64,000 nt of DNA, from positions 7,224 through 71,223 of the forward strand of contig DAOTTV010000130.1 in the NCBI GenBank assembly GCA_034437755.1, in the 5' to 3' direction. The stretch is from JAUZRW01 sp034437755. GTDB lineage: Bacteria; Chloroflexota; Anaerolineae; Aggregatilineales; Phototrophicaceae. The position numbers were made by a program, and so were the translations under genes. The notes below the pieces were generated by a model. It made no database searches. It was not told the origin of the DNA and saw nothing but the letters and a program-made list of their open reading frames with translations. Positions within the stretch are counted from its first letter, which is position 1, and every line of letters begins with the position of its first letter. Positions 16,194 to 25,030 of the stretch are shown one piece after another.

Positions 16194-17522
16194 ATGTCAG
16201 ACCGCAAAAAAGTTGTGATCATTGGGGCCGGCTTCGCGGGTTTAAGAGCCGCCAAAATGTTAACCAAACACGATGTCGATGTTGTCCTGATCGACCGCAA
16301 CAATTACCACACCTTCAAACCCCTCATCTATCAAGTGGCAACCTGTGGGCTAGACCCCAGCGCGGTCGCCTATCCGATTCGTAGTATCTTCCGCGAGAAA
16401 AAGAACGTCAAGTTTCTGTTGGGCGAAGTGACCGCGATTGATACCGACGCGCAATTAGTCACTGTCAAAAGTAACGGAAGCATGATTCGCGATGAACATT
16501 ATGATTATCTGTTCGTAGCGGCGGGTGCCAAGACCAACTACTTTGGCAGCGACGAGATCGAAGAACACTCCTTCGGCATGAATGATCTCAATGACGCGAT
16601 CCGCCTGCGCCATCACATCCTGCGCTTGCTCGAAAAGGCGACATGGACGGATGACGAAAAGCTGCACTCTGCCATGATGACGTTAGTTGTCGTCGGTGGT
16701 GGTGCAACCGGTCTTGAAACTGCCGGCGCGCTCTACGAACTGTATAATAGCGTGTTGCATCAAGAATACGGCAAAGAGATGAATCTCGATGTGAACGTCA
16801 TCCTGCTAGAAGCCGCCGAAGAAGTCCTGCCACCTTATCCGGATAATCTGCGGCGGTCGGCTAATAAGCAACTGTCGTCCATCGGTGTCGAAGTTCGCAC
16901 GGGCGCATTCGTCGATGAAGTCGGGCAGAATTACCTGCGCTTACGCGATGGCACGGTCATCCACACGCATACCATCGTCTGGGCAACCGGTGTGACAGCT
17001 AGCCCGCTCGCAGAAATGCTCGATGTTGAGCTACATCGCGGCGGTCGCATCCCCACCACGCACAAGATGCAAGTCATCGGGTGCGATAACGTCTTTGCCG
17101 CCGGTGACATCACCTATCTCGAAAATCCCAAAACGGGCAAGCCTTACCCGGGTGTGATCCCCGTCGCGCAACAGCAAGGCGCGACTGTGGCTAAAAACCT
17201 GATCAACACGATCAAGGGCGAGCCGTTAGAAGATTTCAGCTATTTCGATCGTGGGAGTATGGCGACGATTGGTCGGCGGCGTGCAGTGGCTTGGGTGTTC
17301 AATCGCTTCTCCTTGACAGGGTACTTCGCATGGGCGGCGTGGTTGTCCGTTCACCTGCTGGTGCTACTGGGGATGCGTAATCGCTTTCAGGTCTTCTTGA
17401 ACTGGACGTGGGAATACTTTGCCTATGATCGGTCGGTGCGCTTGATTATCGAAGGCAATCAGAGCGGTTATCCTGATGTCGAGGACATATCAGAACCCGA
17501 TACCGAGCGTCAAGTGGCGTAA
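16194..17522 (+). CDS. ndh: Type II NADH:quinone oxidoreductase (NDH-2)
   Basis: 442 residues. A single-subunit flavoprotein that passes electrons from NADH to quinone without pumping protons. The FAD dinucleotide loop VVIIGAGFAGLRAAK is at about 8-22 and the NAD loop VVVGGGATGLETAG at about 163-176. The FAD ATG motif (VFAAGDITYL) follows. The C-terminus is amphipathic and hydrophobic (AWLSVHLLVLLGMRNR), which attaches NDH-2 to the inner membrane face. ATG at 16194 with AGGAG 7 nt upstream. Divergent from purH. Confidence 0.92.
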   Translation: MSDRKKVVIIGAGFAGLRAAKMLTKHDVDVVLIDRNNYHTFKPLIYQVATCGLDPSAVAYPIRSIFREKKNVKFLLGEVTAIDTDAQLVTVKSNGSMIRDEHYDYLFVAAGAKTNYFGSDEIEEHSFGMNDLNDAIRLRHHILRLLEKATWTDDEKLHSAMMTLVVVGGGATGLETAGALYELYNSVLHQEYGKEMNLDVNVILLEAAEEVLPPYPDNLRRSANKQLSSIGVEVRTGAFVDEVGQNYLRLRDGTVIHTHTIVWATGVTASPLAEMLDVELHRGGRIPTTHKMQVIGCDNVFAAGDITYLENPKTGKPYPGVIPVAQQQGATVAKNLINTIKGEPLEDFSYFDRGSMATIGRRRAVAWVFNRFSLTGYFAWAAWLSVHLLVLLGMRNRFQVFLNWTWEYFAYDRSVRLIIEGNQSGYPDVEDISEPDTERQVA

Positions 17523-17545
17523 GCGCTATAGCTATCACAGACGAG

Positions 17546-17566
17546 GGCGAAGGTCATCTTCGCCCA
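17546..17566. terminator. Bidirectional hairpin between convergent genes
   Basis: Perfect 8-bp stem GGGCGAAG/CTTCGCCC with a 5-nt loop, between ndh and the membrane gene on the opposite strand. There is no T-tract. Confidence 0.6.
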
Positions 17567-17585
17567 CCCGTACCCACACGCGCCA

Positions 17586-17939
17586 TCAAAGCCCTGACGT
17601 TCGCGCATCCTCTTCTGTCCAACCGCGCTGGGCAAGCCGTGCAAGTTCGGCGGCACGCGCTGGATTTTCAAAATAGGCTTGAAGCACAGCGCTCGCTATC
17701 GACAAGCCCGATAGCACGACAATCACCCCCACAATCTCCAACAAACGCATATCCAGAATGAAGATGCTGGTCAGCACCGTCGGCGTGAGGATCGCCATCA
17801 GGCTCGCTGAGATATAATGCAAAGTTTGTGATGCGATTCCGCCATATAAGGGGTCGATTCTCTTTGATGTTTCGGACGCGAAGTAACCGAGTATCACCCC
17901 CAGAACAACCAGAATCGCGACGATCATTGTATCACTCAT
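17586..17939 (-). CDS. Small membrane protein, unknown
   Basis: 117 residues with three hydrophobic segments (about 4-20, 44-66, 70-90) and a charged C-terminal tail (ENPARAAELARLAQRGWTEEDAR). I recognise no family. It lies 61 nt after the DUF5989-like gene on the same strand and may be the last member of the carbamoyltransferase cluster. Confidence 0.65.
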   Translation of the reverse strand: MSDTMIVAILVVLGVILGYFASETSKRIDPLYGGIASQTLHYISASLMAILTPTVLTSIFILDMRLLEIVGVIVVLSGLSIASAVLQAYFENPARAAELARLAQRGWTEEDARTSGL

Positions 17940-18000
17940 GTGTCTGCCTTATCGGGGGCGAGGCAGAGTGCCCGCCCCCCGCTATATGACTGATTAGAAC

Positions 18001-18204
18001 TTAGAACAAGGTGTAGATGAATGCACCAGCGGGGCCGGTCGATCCGAGAACGATAATCACAGCGAATAACAAGAGGGTGATCATCATCGGGATGAGCCAG
18101 TACAACTTGCGCTTCCACAGGAATGACAGCAACTCACCGAGAATACCCATCTTCATGAAGAATTCTTCTAGTGCGTTGCTATCGTTTTTTGTCTTTTCTG
18201 TCAT
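18001..18204 (-). CDS. DUF5989-like small membrane protein
   Basis: 67 residues from ATG 18204, which has GGGAG upstream. The frame is open 15 codons further, but that start has no ribosome-binding site. One hydrophobic segment (LYWLIPMMITLLLFAVIIVL) is preceded by a WKRKLY basic patch, and the C-terminus ends AFIYTLF. This layout matches small DUF5989-type proteins that accompany carbamoyltransferases in polysaccharide or secondary-metabolite loci. The function is unknown. Confidence 0.75.
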   Translation of the reverse strand: MTEKTKNDSNALEEFFMKMGILGELLSFLWKRKLYWLIPMMITLLLFAVIIVLGSTGPAGAFIYTLF

Positions 18205-18258
18205 GGTGTTAAATCTCCCATATATCGGGCTAAGGAATGAACGGGTCATACCAGATAA

Positions 18259-20049
18259 TTACGGTTTGCGTACCAAAAATGAGCCGAGCGCGAACAGGTC
18301 AATATCGCTGTTTTTGAAGGTATTAAAGCCATCACGGGGCGTATTGACAATCGGTTCTCCCCGTAAATTGAACGAGGTATTCAGCACGACGGGTACGCCT
18401 GTTGCTTCGCCAAATGTCTTGACGATATCATAGTAACGTGGGTTAGTATCGCGGTCAATGGCTTGCAGACGACCGGTGCCTTCATGGTTGACCGCCTGTA
18501 CTTTGTCCTGAATCTCTTCTTTGAAGGGTGCGACAATCAGCATGTAGCGCGGGGCTTGGTGCGTCTGTACCCCGTCATAATCGAAGAACTCCGCCGCACG
18601 ATCGCGCAGGATGACCGGCGCAAATGGACGGAACGGCTCGCGGAATTTGATCTTGGTATTCACGATTTCCTTCATCTCGGCACCGCGTGGGTCTGCGAGG
18701 ATACTGCGGTTGCCCAGCGCGCGCGGGCCCCACTCAAACCGTCCTTGATGCAAGCCGACGACGCTCTGTCGGTTCACCATTTCATCGACGATGACATCGA
18801 CCAACTTATCCGGATCATCGTCGTAGGATTCATACGGGATGTCGTATTCATCGAGGAAGGCTTTACAGTCGGCATCGCTATAGGCTTTGCCCCAATACGA
18901 ATGGGTGAAGTTATCGCGCACGCGCGGCTTGCCCAGCACCTCATGATAAACCCACAGCGCCGCCCCTAACGCGCCGCCATCATCGCCGGCCGCGGGCTGG
19001 ATGAAGATCTCGTCGAATGGTGTTTCTGCCAGCAAACGCCAGTTGGCTTTCGTATTCAGCGCGACCCCGCCCGCCATCACGAGTTTGTTCAAGCCGGTTT
19101 GCTGGTGCAGATGATGACAGATACTAATCAGCACATCTTCGGTCACTTGCTGGATGCTGGCGGCAATATCAGCATAATATTGATTCTGCGTCATCGCGTC
19201 GTTGGGCGACATCTCGGGATTGGTGCGCGCTGTGAAGAACTCCGCATCAGGATGACGTGGCTCGCCAAATTCCTGAATGAATTTGTGGCTATAACTCCGA
19301 CGAATGGAATGCTGATAATCGAAATATTCCATATTGAGGCTGTACGCACCCGTCGTACGATCGACGTTAATCACCTTGTGGATTTTTTCGACGTACTTTG
19401 GCTCACCGTAGGGCGACATACCCATCACTTTGTATTCGCCATTATTCACCCGAAAGCCGAGCCACGCGGTGAAGGTCGAATAGAGTAAGCCGAGGCTATG
19501 CGGGAAGCGTTGCTCGCTGAAGAGATCAATCTGATTGTCGCCGTCTTCGCCTTCGTAGTAACTGCTGGCTTTGCCCAGCGTGGTTGTCGTCCACTCACCC
19601 ACACCATCGACAGTCAGCACCGCCGCCTCTGGGAAGGGACTGGTGTAGAAGGTGCTTGCCGCGTGGCTCATATGATGATCGCAGAACAGGATTTTACGCG
19701 GGTCGATACCCATCTCACTGCGGATGGTGGTGCGTACCCATAATTTTTCCTTCAGCCAGCTCACCATCGCCTCGCGCCACACGTCCCACGATTTAGGAAA
19801 GGTATTGAGTGTCGTTAGCAAGATGCGCTCGAACTTGATGAAGGGCTTTTCGTAGAAAACGACATAATCCAGATCATCGGCTGTGATATGCGCCATATCG
19901 AGGCAAAATTGTGCCGCGTGTGTGGGATAGCCGTTGTCGTGCTTCTTGCGCGAGAAGCGTTCTTCCATCGAAGCGGCGATAATCTGCCCATCGTGGATGA
20001 GCGCCGCCGCTGAGTCATGATAAAACGCAGAAATGCCTAATATATACAT
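18259..20049 (-). CDS. O-carbamoyltransferase (NodU/CmcH family)
   Basis: 596 residues from ATG 20049. The N-terminus YILGISAFYHDSAAAL is the classic family start; the open frame reaches 77 codons further but that extension is not family-like and overlaps the upstream gene. The family transfers a carbamoyl group from carbamoyl phosphate to a hydroxyl via an adenylate. The Kae1-like domain shows metal-binding DHHMSHAAST and LTVDGVGEWTTT. The C-terminal domain has GRFEWGPRALGNRSILADPR and the TSFNLRGEPIV motif. The acceptor is unknown; the neighbours suggest a membrane or surface glycan or lipid. Confidence 0.92.
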   Translation of the reverse strand: MYILGISAFYHDSAAALIHDGQIIAASMEERFSRKKHDNGYPTHAAQFCLDMAHITADDLDYVVFYEKPFIKFERILLTTLNTFPKSWDVWREAMVSWLKEKLWVRTTIRSEMGIDPRKILFCDHHMSHAASTFYTSPFPEAAVLTVDGVGEWTTTTLGKASSYYEGEDGDNQIDLFSEQRFPHSLGLLYSTFTAWLGFRVNNGEYKVMGMSPYGEPKYVEKIHKVINVDRTTGAYSLNMEYFDYQHSIRRSYSHKFIQEFGEPRHPDAEFFTARTNPEMSPNDAMTQNQYYADIAASIQQVTEDVLISICHHLHQQTGLNKLVMAGGVALNTKANWRLLAETPFDEIFIQPAAGDDGGALGAALWVYHEVLGKPRVRDNFTHSYWGKAYSDADCKAFLDEYDIPYESYDDDPDKLVDVIVDEMVNRQSVVGLHQGRFEWGPRALGNRSILADPRGAEMKEIVNTKIKFREPFRPFAPVILRDRAAEFFDYDGVQTHQAPRYMLIVAPFKEEIQDKVQAVNHEGTGRLQAIDRDTNPRYYDIVKTFGEATGVPVVLNTSFNLRGEPIVNTPRDGFNTFKNSDIDLFALGSFLVRKP

Positions 20050-20062
20050 CGCGTCGCTTGTC

Positions 20063-20323
20063 CTATCCTTGTTCCTTAGCGTATTCAATATCTTTGGGGA
20101 TTGGCTCGCGCTCGATCCATGCTTGCCCGACAGGTTGCGTCTCGCCTTTGGCATCTCGCACATGCTTCTGTCGCATGGGATCCATGAATATGCGCGAAAT
20201 AAGCCCGAAAGGAACGAGGATTGTGAAATAAAAGAGAACGGAGATAGCGCGAGCGTTGCCATCGCTGACAACTGCTGCAATAATCTGGAAGCGACGCCAT
20301 CCTGCTTTCCATAAGTCGCGCAC
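20063..20323 (-). CDS. Small single-pass membrane protein upstream of carbamoyltransferase
   Basis: 86 residues from GTG 20323, which has AAAGGA about 9 nt upstream; another GTG at 20341 would add six residues. The order is a basic aromatic head (DLWKAGWRRFQ), one membrane segment (AISVLFYFTILVPFGLISRIF) and a polar tail with a proline-rich end. It ends 13 nt before the carbamoyltransferase ATG, so the two are co-transcribed. I recall similar small proteins beside carbamoyltransferases, but have no name for the family. Confidence 0.72.
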   Translation of the reverse strand: MRDLWKAGWRRFQIIAAVVSDGNARAISVLFYFTILVPFGLISRIFMDPMRQKHVRDAKGETQPVGQAWIEREPIPKDIEYAKEQG

Positions 20324-20341
20324 GCTGTTTGATCCTTTCAC

Positions 20342-20912
20342 CCAGTGGTGTTCGCTTGATCACATGATACCGCGCAAAATCATAACATAGATTAGCCCGC
20401 AGTCAATGTAGGTCAAGCTAGTTGATCAATCGTGTAGTAAACTTAATCGAGCAAGAATGAGGCGTGTAGACACGAATGTAGCAATTGTTACGATGAAGAA
20501 AGATTGAGGGCTCTTTGGGATTTCGCGTGGTTTTTATGGCAGGGGCGTTGCCCCTGCACCCCCACAAAGAACTGTCGTTCCTTGACCTTGTTCATTTTGA
20601 ACGCTATGTGTTCAAAAAAGCAAAAGTTTTTGGCGTTCCCTTTTTGAAAAGGCTCATGTGTACACGTTGTGCAAAGTGGGACGCTGTCCCACATCCTGCA
20701 AAATTACGCCTTTTGAAACCATTTGTTTTCAACTCTATTGAGTTGAAAAAAGCAAGCTGTGAAAGTTTTGGTTGAGCTTTTTCAAAAGCTCATGGGTCTT
20801 AGGGCAAAGCCCTAAATGGCGATTGCACACGTTCGACATAAGAGCGTTTGAAAAAAAGGAACAAAAAGAGTTTGACCACACAAAATACGAAAGAACCAGA
20901 TTGAGACTATTG
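20342..20912. other. Repeat-rich, gene-free spacer
   Basis: Open frames here have no credible starts. The region contains repeat copy B and five perfect short hairpins, listed below. The frame of the downstream DUF1295 gene stays open back to 20772, but that part reads through repeats. Confidence 0.6.
20539..20815. repeat. Island of five perfect hairpins, including repeat copy B
   Basis: In order: GCAGGGGC-GTT-GCCCCTGC (20539-20557), GTGGGAC-GCT-GTCCCAC (20676-20692), TTTTCAACTC-TATT-GAGTTGAAAA (20726-20749), GAGCTTTT-TC-AAAAGCTC (20774-20791) and TTAGGGC-AAA-GCCCTAA (20799-20815). All stems are perfect with 2-4-nt loops. Bases 20544-20603 match repeat copy A at 3450-3509. Confidence 0.85.
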
Positions 20913-21692
20913 ATGACGTTTTGGATGATATATGTATTAGGGTTCGGCGTGATATGGCTGTGTGTAACGGGCGTTTGGCTGTTGAGCTTGCCCATCAAAG
21001 ATGCCAGCATCGTTGACATTTTCTGGGGTAGTGGCTTCGTTGTCGTCGGTTGGGCGTATTTCCTGCTGACAGATACGACATCGGCGCGAGCGTGGGTGCT
21101 GATGATGCTGGTTAGCCTGTGGGGCTTGCGCCTGACGGCGTATCTCGCCTGGCGTAACATCGGCACAGGCGAAGATTTTCGGTATCGCCAATGGCGCAAA
21201 GAAGCCGGTGCGGATTGGTGGTGGCGCAGTTATATCAAGGTCTTTCTTTTGCAGGGGGTTATCATGTGGCTGGTTTCATTGCCGCTTTTAGGCGCACAAT
21301 ATACAGCGACTCCCGCACGGCTCAACGGGTTAGATGTGTTAGCTATTGTAGGATGGTGCGCGGGTTTCTTATTCGAGGTCGTCGGGGATTATCAACTGGC
21401 GCGCTTTAAGTCACAGCCCCAGAATGCCGGTAAAGTGCTGGATACAGGCTTGTGGCGTTACACGCGCCATCCGAATTATTTCGGGGATGCGGTGCAGTGG
21501 TGGGCCTTCTACTTGATGGCACTCGCCGCCGGTGCATGGTGGACAATCATTAGCCCGATCATCATGACTGTATTCTTACGCTATATATCGGGCGTGACCC
21601 TGCTTGAAAAGACGCTACAGCAGACCAAACCCGATTATCGAGCCTATATCCGGCGCACATCGCCCTTCGTGCCGATGCCACCCCGCGATTAA
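20913..21692 (+). CDS. DUF1295 membrane protein (steroid 5-alpha-reductase-like)
   Basis: About 259 residues from ATG 20913, the first Met of a membrane-like N-terminus; no strong ribosome-binding site is visible. It has six or seven hydrophobic segments. The family signature is at the C-terminal half: GLWRYTRHPNYFGDAVQWW, LLEKTLQQTKPDYRAYIRRT and the ending FVPMPPRD. Members of this fold are NADPH-dependent reductases or isoprenylcysteine methyltransferase relatives; the substrate is unknown. Its stop overlaps by 4 nt the stop of the convergent LON-domain gene. Confidence 0.85.
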   Translation: MTFWMIYVLGFGVIWLCVTGVWLLSLPIKDASIVDIFWGSGFVVVGWAYFLLTDTTSARAWVLMMLVSLWGLRLTAYLAWRNIGTGEDFRYRQWRKEAGADWWWRSYIKVFLLQGVIMWLVSLPLLGAQYTATPARLNGLDVLAIVGWCAGFLFEVVGDYQLARFKSQPQNAGKVLDTGLWRYTRHPNYFGDAVQWWAFYLMALAAGAWWTIISPIIMTVFLRYISGVTLLEKTLQQTKPDYRAYIRRTSPFVPMPPRD

Positions 21693-22342
21693 TTCGGCGA
21701 GAAGGGTACGTCTTCATCGCCAAATTCTGGTGGTGCGAGCAGAATATCGAGAATGGCGACTTCGTGCTGATACTGGCGGATGAGTTGTGTCAGAAAATCG
21801 CGCATGCTGGGGATTTCGAGCAGGGCTTGCTTGTCCTCACTCTCGGTTTGTAAGAGTACCGCGGCGAGATAGGCGAGTGCTTTAGGGTCATCTGGAATCT
21901 GTGATGTGTCGAATTCAAGTTGCTTCGCCTCCTGTAGCGCTTCCAGATATTCGTTAATCAAGCCTTTGAGATGTGTACCCCCCCGTTCGATCAAGCCGGG
22001 ATAATTTTCAGTGAAGGGCATCAGATCGACATCACCCTGCAAATACGCTTTGTCAGTATCTAAGGAGTTGACGCGAAAGCGATCGCGCCCGATGGCTAAA
22101 ATATTCATGCGTCCATAGGGCAAGCGTTGCACGTTGGTAATATGTGCGGTCGTGCCGATCATATGAGGCTTTGCCAAGGGGCCGAGTGCCTCGCGCCCTT
22201 CTTCGATGAGTACCACGCCGAAGGGCTTCTGCATCTCGATACATTCGTTGATCATCTGCTTGTATCGGTCTTCAAAAATGTGCAGTCGTAACGGCATCCC
22301 CGGAAACAGCACCGAGCCAAGCGGAAAGAGCGATAATTCCAT
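21689..22342 (-). CDS. LON substrate-binding (N-terminal) domain protein
   Basis: 217 residues from ATG 22342 with AGGTG upstream; a GTG at 22354 would add four. The first strand LSLFPLGSVLFPGMPLRLHIFEDRY and later GTTAHITNVQRLPYGRMNIL match the LON domain that binds unfolded or substrate protein. No ATPase or protease domain is present. Stand-alone proteins of this type are common and poorly understood; a role in protein quality control is inference. Confidence 0.85.
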   Translation of the reverse strand: MELSLFPLGSVLFPGMPLRLHIFEDRYKQMINECIEMQKPFGVVLIEEGREALGPLAKPHMIGTTAHITNVQRLPYGRMNILAIGRDRFRVNSLDTDKAYLQGDVDLMPFTENYPGLIERGGTHLKGLINEYLEALQEAKQLEFDTSQIPDDPKALAYLAAVLLQTESEDKQALLEIPSMRDFLTQLIRQYQHEVAILDILLAPPEFGDEDVPFSPN

Positions 22343-22480
22343 AAGAACATTCACCTAGTTAGAGTTCTATTGCATTATCTTGTTATTATAACGCAAGAGC
22401 CTTGATAAATGGTCATTGTTTGCTAAACGCTTCTTAAGCATCATCGACTATGTTAACAGCATTTAATCGTACTAGAGCAA

Positions 22481-22840
22481 ATGAGATTAACGACAATGCC
22501 ACTCTTGCGCGTTTTGCACGATGACCAGACCACCGAAATCAATGTCGAAACCGGTGCAAACCTGCGCCGAACCCTGCTCGATCATGGCATATCCCCCTAT
22601 ACCGCAATCACGCGCATTGCCAATTGTGGCGGCAATGGTATCTGCGCGACCTGTGGCGTGTGGATCGAGAGCAACGAACCCGCCCCGCAACACTGGCACG
22701 ACAAGATGGCGAATCGCTTCGGTTATCCGCGTCTCTCTTGCCAGATTGCAATTGATGAGGATATGACGGTGCGTATCTTGGATGATAAACTCATCTGGGG
22801 CGGGCGTGATCCGCAACGAGCCAACAAACTCGCCCCGTAA
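22481..22840 (+). CDS. [2Fe-2S] ferredoxin
   Basis: 119 residues from ATG 22481; ATG 22496 (114 residues) is equally likely. A plant-type cluster motif is visible: NCGGNGICATCGV gives three ligand cysteines and the fourth is in RLSCQI. It should carry one electron at low potential; the redox partner is unknown. It lies 20-30 nt upstream of a rhodanese, which may point to sulfur or iron-sulfur metabolism. Confidence 0.85.
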   Translation: MRLTTMPLLRVLHDDQTTEINVETGANLRRTLLDHGISPYTAITRIANCGGNGICATCGVWIESNEPAPQHWHDKMANRFGYPRLSCQIAIDEDMTVRILDDKLIWGGRDPQRANKLAP

Positions 22841-22872
22841 TTCATTGACCACGCGAGAGAGTGATTGACCAT

Positions 22873-23703
22873 ATGACCCCTTTAGTTTCTACTGCTTGGC
22901 TTGCCGAGCATCTCTATGATGATGATCTGCGTATTGTCGATATTCGCGGGCATGTGTTGCCGGCTAGCCAGCCGCCACCGCATTATTTCAACCATCGCGA
23001 TGAATACGACGAAGCCCACATCCCGAACGCGGTCTTCATCGACTGGACGACAGACATTGTTGAGCCACAATCGCCGACATACGATGTCGCTGAACCGCAA
23101 CGCTATGCTGAATTGATGGCATCGCTGGGCATCGGTGACACGCATCGCGTGGTCGCCTATGATGATGCCAACGGCATGTTTGCGGCGCGCCTGTGGTGGA
23201 CGATGACCTATTACGGACACGATCAGGTTGCAGTGCTAGATGGTGGCTGGCAGAAGTGGGTTGCGGAAGGGCATCCGACCACTTGCGACGTGCCCCAGCA
23301 TCCATCAGCAGTCTTCACAGCCCGACCACAAGCCCAGCATCGCGCCACCGCGGCAACAATCCTCGATACCTCACCCCCTCTGCTGGATGTGCGTTCACCG
23401 GCTGAGTTTGCTGGCCAAGCCTCGCGCGCGACCCGCAAAGGACGTATCCCGCAGGCGATCAATGTGCCACGCAAGCAATTGCTGACTGCCGATGGTATGC
23501 TGAAACCCGCCGACGACCTGCGCCGGTTATTCACCGATGCGGGCATCGTGCTCGATGATCCTGCGACGGTGGTCTACTGCAATTCGGGCGTATCGGCGAG
23601 TTATGGCTTGCTGGCGTTGCGCGTCGCCGGTTTAGATGGCGGGCGCGTCTACGATGGTTCGTGGAAAGACTGGGGCAACGACGACAGCAAGCCGATCGCC
23701 TAG
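22873..23703 (+). CDS. Thiosulfate/3-mercaptopyruvate sulfurtransferase (tandem rhodanese)
   Basis: 276 residues from ATG 22873 (GAGAG upstream); GTG 22861 would add four. There are two rhodanese domains. The first (about 5-120) contains LRIVDIRGH and the CH2A-like HIPNAVFIDW. The second (about 160-276) contains LLDVRSPAEF, and the active Cys is in VVYCNSGVSASYG. It transfers sulfane sulfur from thiosulfate or mercaptopyruvate to thiophilic acceptors. The loop CNSGVS does not discriminate the two substrates. Probably co-transcribed with the ferredoxin. Confidence 0.9.
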   Translation: MTPLVSTAWLAEHLYDDDLRIVDIRGHVLPASQPPPHYFNHRDEYDEAHIPNAVFIDWTTDIVEPQSPTYDVAEPQRYAELMASLGIGDTHRVVAYDDANGMFAARLWWTMTYYGHDQVAVLDGGWQKWVAEGHPTTCDVPQHPSAVFTARPQAQHRATAATILDTSPPLLDVRSPAEFAGQASRATRKGRIPQAINVPRKQLLTADGMLKPADDLRRLFTDAGIVLDDPATVVYCNSGVSASYGLLALRVAGLDGGRVYDGSWKDWGNDDSKPIA

Positions 23704-23714
23704 CCCCATGTTCA

Positions 23715-25010
23715 TCAGCGCGCGATGATGATGACGAAGTACAAGGGAATCAAGCCCAGCACCGCGATGATTGCCAGCACAGCGAGCGCGATCGTCGCGT
23801 AGTCGGGGCGGTCGTCGCTCTCGGTTGGCATCGGGCGGCTGTATTGTTGCGTGTTATAAAATCCCGTGTTGCCGTATTGTGTGCCCTGTGGTGCGGGTGG
23901 TGTGTACGGTGCAGGTTGCTGGGTAGGTGCTGGCGCAGACGCGGACGGCGCTTGCTGGGACTTCTGGTAGGCATTGCGCGGATGATACGGACGCGGCGCG
24001 TTTGGTGCCGCGCTGTAGCGTGCTGTGGCTTCTTCGTTGCTGGCGTTCGGCGGTGGCGCGGGTTGGCTGCGCCCGGAGGGTGCTGGCGGAATCCCGATCC
24101 CCGGTGGGCGATTGGCAGGCGGTGGTTGCTGACTGCGCGTTTTGATCGGCGGTGGCACTTTGGGACTCATCATCGTGTTATCTTGCGACCGATCCTGAAA
24201 CTTCTGCAAGATATTGCCCAGTTGATCGGCTTCGCGGTAGCGTTCGTTGGGATGTTTGCTCATCACTTTATGCACAGTCCGCGCCAACGACTCCGGCACT
24301 TTCGGATTACGTTCGGTGACCATCGGCACACGCTCGCGGATGTGAGCGAGGGCGAGTTCTTGCTGATTGTTGCCCGTGTACGGCAGTTCACCCGTGAGCA
24401 TCTCGAACAGCACAATGCCGATCGCGTAAACGTCAGCGGCGGGGGTCGGGCGTTCGCCTTTGGCTTGCTCTGGCGCGAAGTAATGCGGGCTACCCCACAC
24501 GACATCGGCTTTTTCGACGGGTTGGGTGTCAGTCAAGGCTTGCGCGATGCCGAAGTCCGTCACTTTGACCACATCATCCGGCGTAATCAGCACGTTCTGC
24601 GGTTTCACATCCGCATGAACCAGCCCTGAGCGATGCGCGTAACCGATCCCCGCGCAAATCTGGATGCCAATCTCTAGCACGCGGTTAACAGGCAGAGGCC
24701 CGCCGTGTTCTTTGATGATCTTCTTTAAATCGCGTCCTTCGACCATTTCCATCACGATGTAATGTGTAGGGCCGTCACTGCCCACGTCATGCACGGTGAC
24801 GATATTAGGGTGTGATAAATTAGCGACTGCCCGTGCTTCGTTGCGGAATTTCTCTAAGAATGAGGGGTCGCGCGTCAAGCTCGGACGCAGAATTTTAATG
24901 GCGACCGAGCGCCCCAATGCTCGATCGATTGCTTTGTAAATGACGGACATGCCACCGCTTCCCTGTTGTGCGACTAGGGCATATCGTCCATTGAGAACTG
25001 TTTCACTCAT
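23715..25010 (-). CDS. Hanks-type Ser/Thr protein kinase with C-terminal membrane anchor
   Basis: 431 residues. The kinase domain (about 8-265) has the Gly loop GSGGMSVIYKA, the VAIKIL lysine, DFGIAQ and SPHYFAPEQAKG. The catalytic loop reads HADVKPQNVLI, so the usual Arg of HRD is Ala. A Pro/Gln-rich linker (about 285-400) leads to a terminal hydrophobic helix (ALAVLAIIAVLGLIPLYFVIII) ending at the C-terminus, leaving no PASTA or other sensor outside. A tail-anchored cytoplasmic kinase is inferred. Confidence 0.92.
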   Translation of the reverse strand: MSETVLNGRYALVAQQGSGGMSVIYKAIDRALGRSVAIKILRPSLTRDPSFLEKFRNEARAVANLSHPNIVTVHDVGSDGPTHYIVMEMVEGRDLKKIIKEHGGPLPVNRVLEIGIQICAGIGYAHRSGLVHADVKPQNVLITPDDVVKVTDFGIAQALTDTQPVEKADVVWGSPHYFAPEQAKGERPTPAADVYAIGIVLFEMLTGELPYTGNNQQELALAHIRERVPMVTERNPKVPESLARTVHKVMSKHPNERYREADQLGNILQKFQDRSQDNTMMSPKVPPPIKTRSQQPPPANRPPGIGIPPAPSGRSQPAPPPNASNEEATARYSAAPNAPRPYHPRNAYQKSQQAPSASAPAPTQQPAPYTPPAPQGTQYGNTGFYNTQQYSRPMPTESDDRPDYATIALAVLAIIAVLGLIPLYFVIIIAR

Positions 25011-25030
25011 ACCACACCATGTACCTTCGC

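Noticed and set aside
20050..20280. 77-codon N-terminal extension of the carbamoyltransferase
   Set aside because: It overlaps the small membrane gene in another frame and precedes the invariant family start at 20049.
20515..20775. 86-codon plus-strand frame before the DUF1295 gene
   Set aside because: It runs through repeat copy B and hairpins; some residues match the frame at 3391, but substitutions do not favour silent sites, so coding is unlikely.
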